13,862 nucleotides of DNA, from NCBI GenBank assembly GCA_003514455.1, contig DOQH01000047.1:1-13862 (forward strand), in the 5' to 3' direction. Origin of the DNA: Candidatus Magasanikiibacteriota bacterium. Its GTDB lineage: Bacteria > Patescibacteriota > Patescibacteriia > Magasanikbacterales > UBA10003. This document shows positions 5,795 to 10,949 of this stretch, in pieces (within the stretch, counting starts at the first letter, position 1; the number at the start of each line of letters is the position of its first letter). Made by a program: the position numbers and the translations under genes. The notes below the pieces were generated by a model. The model saw only the letters and a program-made list of their open reading frames with translations, did no database searches and was not told the origin of the DNA.

Positions 5795-6769
5795 TTAAAT
5801 CAATTTTCGTATTTTTTTTATTTGCTGAAATAATTTATACATTTTCGGCTGGAACGGCAATTCGTAAGCGCCCGCAAAACTAAAAATTTCCCCGCCAAAC
5901 CCGCGCTTGAAGCGAGTAATCCCAGCCCAACTCGTTCTAAAATCAAAATCTTTTTCATCATCGGGATTAACACCGCCAAAATCATAATACTGATAACCAT
6001 TTTGTTTGGCAAATTGAATCGCGCGCCAATGCATAAAATATGGTGCCATTAAATCGCGATGCTCGTTTGCCGACGCGCCATGAACATAAGTAAAAGTGTC
6101 TCCAAAACCAATAAAAATACCTCCAGCCAGCATTTTGTTTTGATAATTCGCTACCAAAATCTGGCAACTGACAATTTGTAACATTAATTGATAATATTTT
6201 TTGGTGTGCAATTTAATTTTATCACGACGAGCGGTTTCTTTCATCAAACGCCAAAAAACATCAAACCCAATTTTACTATCACTGAATTCCAATTCTTTTT
6301 TTTCAGCCAATCGTATATTGTATCTGGTTTTCTGATGCATTTCCGCGAGCAGTTGCTCTTCGGATTTGCTTAAATCTAACAATAAAGTGTTGGTTGGTTG
6401 GATTGAAGGAACACGAACAATGAATCCTTCGCTTCGCTCAGGATGGCAGGATAACGGCTCAAACCGAAAAAAAACATGCCCATAATTAATAACGCCTTTT
6501 TTAATAAATTCCGCCATTTCCGCCAAGTGTAATTCCCCTACTGGCCCACGCGGGCAATACAAATATCCCATTCCCAAACCCAAATGATGTTCAATAATTT
6601 GCGCGGCGCCAATTTGTTCCGCCTCATCAAATACGCCCGCGCGCCATACGCGTCGACCAAACTCCTTTTGAAATTCTCCCCATTCCCATGATTGCAAAAA
6701 CTGGGCACGCGATTGCCCAGCCACAAATTTATCCCATTGCTCTTTATCATCAACCAGTCGGCATTCCAT
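5795..6769 (-). CDS. FemA/FemB-type aminoacyltransferase (peptidoglycan cross-bridge family)
   Basis: A 324-residue member of the FemABX/GNAT-fold family. Characterised members transfer amino acids from aminoacyl-tRNA to the peptide of lipid II, and this family usually works at the inner face of the membrane. Typical motifs are FLQSWEWGEF (24-33), KTRYNIRLAEKK (147-158), YYDFGGVNP (261-269) and RFKRGFGGE (286-294). There is no signal peptide. Which amino acid is added is unknown. ATG at 6769 follows the ruvA stop after one base, so translation is probably coupled. There is no Shine-Dalgarno sequence. Residues 108-116 (CHPERSEGF) come from a palindromic repeat inserted in frame between conserved segments. 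The gene's stop is one base from tRNA-Arg. Confidence 0.85.
   Translation of the reverse strand: MECRLVDDKEQWDKFVAGQSRAQFLQSWEWGEFQKEFGRRVWRAGVFDEAEQIGAAQIIEHHLGLGMGYLYCPRGPVGELHLAEMAEFIKKGVINYGHVFFRFEPLSCHPERSEGFIVRVPSIQPTNTLLLDLSKSEEQLLAEMHQKTRYNIRLAEKKELEFSDSKIGFDVFWRLMKETARRDKIKLHTKKYYQLMLQIVSCQILVANYQNKMLAGGIFIGFGDTFTYVHGASANEHRDLMAPYFMHWRAIQFAKQNGYQYYDFGGVNPDDEKDFDFRTSWAGITRFKRGFGGEIFSFAGAYELPFQPKMYKLFQQIKKIRKLI
6424..6444. repeat. Copy of a widespread palindromic repeat inside the FemAB-type gene
   Basis: The 21-base core reads ATCCTGAGCGAAGCGAAGGA plus T on the coding strand. It is an imperfect palindrome: ATCCT/AGGAT plus inner GC pairs around a tandem GCGAA. I recognise it as the dispersed element whose chance translation HPERSEG appears in many bacterial protein predictions. 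Here it is in frame and leaves the ORF open. It is the only copy in the window. Confidence 0.7.
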
Positions 6770-6770
6770 A

Positions 6771-7346
6771 CTATTTTTTATTCAACACTTTCAACGCTTC
6801 TTTCAAAACTTTTGACGCGTCGCCATCGGTTTTAATCGCTTTCACCGCGTCCCTCGCCTGATTTAATGAATAGCCCATTTCCACCAATGCCTCCACAACA
6901 TCGCCCAATTTGGAAGAGTCCCTACCGCCTGCTGCCCCGTCGGTTTTCTCCAATTTATCTTTCAACTCCACCACAATGCGCTCGGCAATTTTTCTGCCAA
7001 TGCCGGAGACCTTGGTCAAATAGGTCAAATCCCCATGAACAATCGCGCTTTTGATTTCCGCCAAAGACCCCAAAGCCAAAATATACAAAGCGCTCTTTGG
7101 CCCGACGCCCGAAACTGACACCAATGTTTTGAAAAAAGCCAATTCTTCGCCGGAAGAAATACCATACAAATCTTGAGCGTCTTCACGTACTTGCAAATAT
7201 GTAAAAATTTTAATGGAGTCGCCAACACTGTGTTGCAACAACAAATCTGGCGCGACTTTTACTTCATAACCCACGCCACAGGCGGTCAAAATCACAAAAG
7301 AATTTTTCCCGCGCGAAATAATTTTGCCCTCCAAGTATGAAATCAT
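6771..7346 (-). CDS. ruvA: Holliday junction branch migration protein RuvA
   Basis: RuvA tetramers bind Holliday junctions and load the RuvB motor during recombination repair. With the ATG at 7346 the protein has 191 residues, the normal size, and begins MISYLEGKI like its family. The OB-fold domain is about residues 1-62 with VREDAQDLYG (53-62). Two helix-hairpin-helix motifs, VSGVGPK (78-84) and VSGIGRK (113-119), form domain II. A short acidic/Gly linker leads to the C-terminal RuvB-contact domain (148-190). An upstream in-frame ATG would add 14 residues inside the preceding gene. The chosen start is preferred because GGTGA lies 10 bases before it, one of the few plausible ribosome-binding sites here. 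It begins 2 bases after the nif3-like stop. ruvB and ruvC are not adjacent. Confidence 0.95.
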   Translation of the reverse strand: MISYLEGKIISRGKNSFVILTACGVGYEVKVAPDLLLQHSVGDSIKIFTYLQVREDAQDLYGISSGEELAFFKTLVSVSGVGPKSALYILALGSLAEIKSAIVHGDLTYLTKVSGIGRKIAERIVVELKDKLEKTDGAAGGRDSSKLGDVVEALVEMGYSLNQARDAVKAIKTDGDASKVLKEALKVLNKK

Positions 7347-7348
7347 AA

Positions 7349-8311
7349 CTATTTCTTCACCCTGCTCACGCGAATCAATCCGGAGCAAGGAATAATTTTA
7401 ATGCCTTTTTTCTCCAACTCATCCAAAAATAAATTCAAACCCAAAGAATCCGAAGCAATGTGGCCGGCAATAATAATGTTCAAAAACGCGCCTTTGGCTT
7501 CAGCAAAACTTTTTTCATTCAAATGCATGCCGACTATTGTGCTCACACCGGCTTTGGATAATTCTTGAAAAATTTTATCCGATGGATTGGTGCCGCCGGT
7601 CATGTCCACATACACCTTGCCGGCGCGATTGCCCGCGCGGCCGCTGGTGATTTGCGGCCCGCTGGCGCGCCGCTTGGCTTCCTGATATTCAGGCAGTTCT
7701 GACAACGCGTCCATGACATCGCCAACTGTTTCCAATTTTTTCTTTTTGAAAAAATCAGTTAAAAATTCCTGCACCAAATTATCAGTCAAAGTGTGAATGT
7801 TCATTAAATTCAAACCGAGCAATCGCGCGGCGTCAATCTCGCGATAGTGATTGGCCGCGTGCACACTGCGCCCAACTTCACTGATGCGCTCCTGCATCAA
7901 ACTCTCGGCCACATGCACAGGCACGCCTTGTTTGGCAAAACTGTCCACCTGCAAATCCATTACCTCGTGCAATTCAGCCAAGGGCTTGCCAATGGGATGA
8001 TGCCCCAAAACCAAATCAATTTTTTCCCCGCGATCGCGCAATTCCTCGGCGAGCAATAGCTCACTCACGCCAATATCAACGCCCACCATTACTCCGCGCA
8101 CCTCGGCATTTGGTTTATCAACCAAATGAATACTAGAATCAGCGTATGGATCAACCAATTTAGTTTGGTCAAAATACTTTTTCTCGCTGGCCGATAGTGA
8201 TTCATACTGCTTTTTGATTTTGGCCAGATATTTCTTCACTCCCGCTTCCCCGCGAGGGTCGGCTTTCATGCCCATTTTCAGAGCCAAATCGTAGATTTGT
8301 TGTATTGTCAT
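7349..8311 (-). CDS. NIF3-like (NGG1p-interacting factor 3 family) metal-binding protein
   Basis: A 320-residue cytoplasmic protein resembling the NIF3/DUF34 family, which carries a dinuclear metal site. GVDIGVSELLLAEEL is followed by DLVLGHHPIG (H104, H105), the expected metal-binding His pair. The C-terminus holds GMHLNEKSFAEAKG and IIIAGHIASD (H284), where the second half of the site is expected. The family is often named GTP cyclohydrolase type 2, but its reaction is not settled and I assign none. A helical insert of about 100 residues separates the halves. The ATG at 8311 is preferred over a TTG 18 codons upstream, which would place the protein start inside a leader hairpin. It is the first gene of the nif3-ruvA-femAB-tRNA-Arg-permease block. 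Confidence 0.65.
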   Translation of the reverse strand: MTIQQIYDLALKMGMKADPRGEAGVKKYLAKIKKQYESLSASEKKYFDQTKLVDPYADSSIHLVDKPNAEVRGVMVGVDIGVSELLLAEELRDRGEKIDLVLGHHPIGKPLAELHEVMDLQVDSFAKQGVPVHVAESLMQERISEVGRSVHAANHYREIDAARLLGLNLMNIHTLTDNLVQEFLTDFFKKKKLETVGDVMDALSELPEYQEAKRRASGPQITSGRAGNRAGKVYVDMTGGTNPSDKIFQELSKAGVSTIVGMHLNEKSFAEAKGAFLNIIIAGHIASDSLGLNLFLDELEKKGIKIIPCSGLIRVSRVKK

Positions 8312-8338
8312 AGTGAATTTATTATCAAGCGAACGAGA

Positions 8339-8362
8339 GAAGAACAAATTTATTTGCTCTTC
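8339..8362 (-). repeat. Inverted repeat in the leader of the nif3-like gene
   Basis: GAAGAGCAAA (8362-8353) pairs with TTTGTTCTTC (8348-8339) around a TAAA loop, with one G-T pair, a 10-bp stem. It lies 28 bases before the chosen ATG and downstream of the promoter at 8399-8427. It has no following T-run, so it is not a terminator. It could be an operator or an RNA stability hairpin. Confidence 0.5.
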
Positions 8363-8398
8363 CAAGCGAGCGCAGATATCAAAGAGTTTATGCTCTTT

Positions 8399-8427
8399 AT
8401 TTTAGCAAAAAAAGATGAAAAAGGCAA
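8399..8427 (-). promoter_or_regulatory. Promoter of the nif3-ruvA-femAB-tRNA-Arg-permease block
   Basis: TTGCCT (8427-8422), a 17-base spacer and TAAAAT (8404-8399), the latter preceded by the extended -10 TG. The predicted start is near 8392, giving a leader of about 80 bases with the 8339-8362 hairpin. A second possible -10, GATAAT (8326-8321), lies 9 bases before the ATG and could yield a near-leaderless message. Confidence 0.6.
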
Positions 8428-8455
8428 CCACCCCCTGCCCAAAACCCTCACTTTC

Positions 8456-8464
8456 TGCTAAAAT
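8456..8464 (+). promoter_or_regulatory. Extended -10 promoter of the P-type ATPase
   Basis: TGCTAAAAT (8456-8464) is an extended -10 element without a clear -35. Transcription should start near 8471, leaving about three bases before the ATG at 8474. The identical nine-base element occurs on the opposite strand in the divergent promoter (8407-8399). Confidence 0.55.
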
Positions 8465-8473
8465 ATACTCACT

Positions 8474-10894
8474 ATGTCCCAAGAACTTTTAACCCAAATC
8501 CTCCCCACTCGACACGAATACAAAGGACTTTCTTCAGCCGAAGCCGCGGCGCGCCTGCAAGAATTCGGCCCCAACCGCCGCAAGCCAACCAAAAAGAAAA
8601 ATGGCTGGCAACGCGCTTGGCACATTGCCACCGAACCAATGATGCTGTTTTTAATCGCCGGCGCCGGAGTATATTTTTTTGTCGGCCAATTTTTGGAAAC
8701 CGCTATTTTGCTTGGCTCAATCATACCAATCATGCTCATGGAATTTTTCCAAGAACAGCGCACGGACAGAACTTTGGAAGCGCTGGATAAAATAATGGAA
8801 ACCTATTGCATGGTCTGGCGCGATGGAAAAACGCAAAAACTGGAAATTAAATTTTTAGCGCCAGGAGATTTGGTATATCTCACAGCCGGCGATAAAATCC
8901 CGGCTGATGGAATTTTACTAAAATCGCCGGGACTAATGATTGACGAATCAATGCTCACAGGCGAATCATTGGCTGTGGCCAAATCCGAAGCGCCAACAGC
9001 GCGGGAAAAAATTAACCGCGAACACCAACTATGGCAAGGCACAGTGGCAGTGCAGGGCGAGGGCAATATGCTGATTCTCACAACCGGTGAAAAAACAACT
9101 TACGGCCACTTGGAAACATTGGTCGGCCGCATCAAATCAGAGGCAACTCCATTGCAAAAAAAAATCAATCAGCTGGTGCGTTATGTGGCTATGGCAGCGC
9201 TCTTGGTCGCGGTGAGTGTCGGTATCTTGCTTTCTTTCAAATATGGCCTTGTGGCCGGGCTATTGGGCGGCATAACCATGGCCATTTCTTTAATCCCGGA
9301 AGAATTTCCAATTGTTTTCAGCGTCTTTTTAATTATGGGCGTGTGGCGACTGGCACGACAGCAAACACTGGTGCGCGACATGGCTAAAGTGGAAATGCTG
9401 GGCTCGGCCACGGTGATTTGCTCTGATAAAACCGGCACATTAACCAAAGGCCAAATGTCTTTGGAACAAATCTATACTCGCGACCATTTATATAGTGTTA
9501 AAGAAGAAACGCGCAATGACCATTTCACACATCTAATTAAATCAGCCCTGTTGTCCCTGGAACAAGTGGCTGTTGACCCAATGGAGGTTGAGGTTCAACG
9601 GTTTGCCAAAACATTGAAATTGGACACGGCCGCGATTTATGAAGAAAACACTTTGATTCAAGACGGCACTTTTAGCACCCAAACCAAAATGGTGCATCAT
9701 TTATGGCAAGAAAAATCCGGCGCCTGTTTTCAATACACTGCCGGAGCTCCGGAAGCAGTACTCACTCATTGTGTTTTATCAAAAGAAGAAAAAGACAAAA
9801 CAGAAAATGTTTTATCAAAAATGACTCAAAAGGGCTGGCGCGTGATTGCAGTTGCTGAACGTCCTTGCGCGATTGGAGAAAAAATTGCCACACGCGATTT
9901 ACAATTTATTGGACTTTTGGCCATGAGCGATCCGCCGCGCGAGGGAGTAAAAGAAGCGCTTGCCGCCTGCCAAACAGCGGGCATTCGCGTAATTATGATT
10001 ACAGGCGATAACAAGCTCACGGCTCACACTATTGCCGAGCAGATTGGCTTGAAACATCACGAAGAAATTATTACCGGAGATGATTTAAAAAATTTATCAC
10101 CGGCTGCACTCAAAGAAATTGTTTTGCGCCATGAAATTTTCGCCCGCATTGAACCGGAACAAAAATTTATGATCGTGGAGGCCTTGCAATCAGCAGGAGA
10201 AATCGTGGCCATGACCGGCGATGGAGTAAATGACGCGCCGGCATTAAAAAAAGCCCACTTGGGCATTGCCATGGGACAAAGAGGCACGGAAGCGGCGCGG
10301 GCGGCTGCCGGTATGGTGCTTTTGGATGACAATTTCGCCACTATTGTGACAGCGGTAAAAGAAGGCCGCCGCATTTTTGACAATCTGCGTCAGGCATTTA
10401 TTTTTCTTGTTTCATTTCATTTGCCGATTGTCGGCTTGGCAATTTTCCCGCTCTTTTTTGGCCAACCATTGATTTTTTTTCCAATTCATATAATTTTTTT
10501 AGAATTTATCGCTGATCCAGCAGCAGTACTAGGATTTGACAGAGAAAAAGCGCGACACGGTCTGATGAACGAATTGCCACGACCGGCAAATGAACCGTTG
10601 ATCAATCGCAAGCATATCAAACAAATTCTTTTGCGCGGCGTTAGTATTTTAGTTATTAGCTTTGGTTTGTATTATTGGGCGGCTATATATGGAAACAATA
10701 TCGTGCTCGGGCGCACTTTGGCTTTCAGCTCGCTTGTAATTTCTCAAGTACTTGTAATTTTACTGACTCGCGAGTGGCGGCAAGTGAAAAGCAATCCCCT
10801 GCTTTTGGGCATTTCCGGCCTGACTGTGGCGGCTCTGGCAACAATTTTGTTCATCCCAGCTTTGCGAGAGATTTTTTATTTTGGTTTGGGATAA
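8474..10894 (+). CDS. Cation-transporting P-type ATPase (P2-like, HAD-IC family)
   Basis: A membrane pump of 806 residues that uses ATP to move a cation. Order of elements: N-terminal cation-ATPase domain (10-45), M1-M2 (about 53-92), actuator domain with TGES (162-165), M3-M4 (about 235-292) with PEEFP (275-279), phosphorylation motif DKTGT (318-322, D318), nucleotide domain, MITGDN (508-513), TGDGVNDAPAL (581-591), then M5-M9. M4 has PEEFP where Ca2+ pumps have PEGLP, and M6 has FLEFIAD. Overall it resembles Ca2+-type pumps, but the ion is not settled. Two oddities are seen: the KGAPE motif reads AGAPE (423-427), and the protein ends just after M9. The start has no Shine-Dalgarno sequence and is almost leaderless. 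Confidence 0.92.
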   Translation: MSQELLTQILPTRHEYKGLSSAEAAARLQEFGPNRRKPTKKKNGWQRAWHIATEPMMLFLIAGAGVYFFVGQFLETAILLGSIIPIMLMEFFQEQRTDRTLEALDKIMETYCMVWRDGKTQKLEIKFLAPGDLVYLTAGDKIPADGILLKSPGLMIDESMLTGESLAVAKSEAPTAREKINREHQLWQGTVAVQGEGNMLILTTGEKTTYGHLETLVGRIKSEATPLQKKINQLVRYVAMAALLVAVSVGILLSFKYGLVAGLLGGITMAISLIPEEFPIVFSVFLIMGVWRLARQQTLVRDMAKVEMLGSATVICSDKTGTLTKGQMSLEQIYTRDHLYSVKEETRNDHFTHLIKSALLSLEQVAVDPMEVEVQRFAKTLKLDTAAIYEENTLIQDGTFSTQTKMVHHLWQEKSGACFQYTAGAPEAVLTHCVLSKEEKDKTENVLSKMTQKGWRVIAVAERPCAIGEKIATRDLQFIGLLAMSDPPREGVKEALAACQTAGIRVIMITGDNKLTAHTIAEQIGLKHHEEIITGDDLKNLSPAALKEIVLRHEIFARIEPEQKFMIVEALQSAGEIVAMTGDGVNDAPALKKAHLGIAMGQRGTEAARAAAGMVLLDDNFATIVTAVKEGRRIFDNLRQAFIFLVSFHLPIVGLAIFPLFFGQPLIFFPIHIIFLEFIADPAAVLGFDREKARHGLMNELPRPANEPLINRKHIKQILLRGVSILVISFGLYYWAAIYGNNIVLGRTLAFSSLVISQVLVILLTREWRQVKSNPLLLGISGLTVAALATILFIPALREIFYFGLG

Positions 10895-10904
10895 AAAGAT
10901 AAAC

Positions 10905-10935
10905 AAAAATCTCAGTCAATTAGACCGAGATTTTT
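10905..10935. terminator. Bidirectional terminator between the ATPase and ileS
   Basis: AAAAATCTC (10905-10913) pairs with GAGATTTTT (10927-10935). Beyond one mismatch GTC pairs with GAC around AATTA. A/T runs on the outside serve both directions. It lies 11 bases after the ATPase stop and 15 bases from the ileS stop. Confidence 0.9.
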
Positions 10936-10949
10936 TAAATCCAGTGTTT

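Noticed and set aside
7347..7388. Upstream ATG adding 14 residues to RuvA
   Set aside because: It overlaps the nif3-like coding end, while the family N-terminus MISYLEGKI and a GGTGA site fit the ATG at 7346.
8312..8365. TTG start adding 18 residues to the nif3-like protein
   Set aside because: The extension would be encoded inside the leader hairpin, the codon is a weak start, and the ATG at 8311 begins a normal-looking N-terminal helix.
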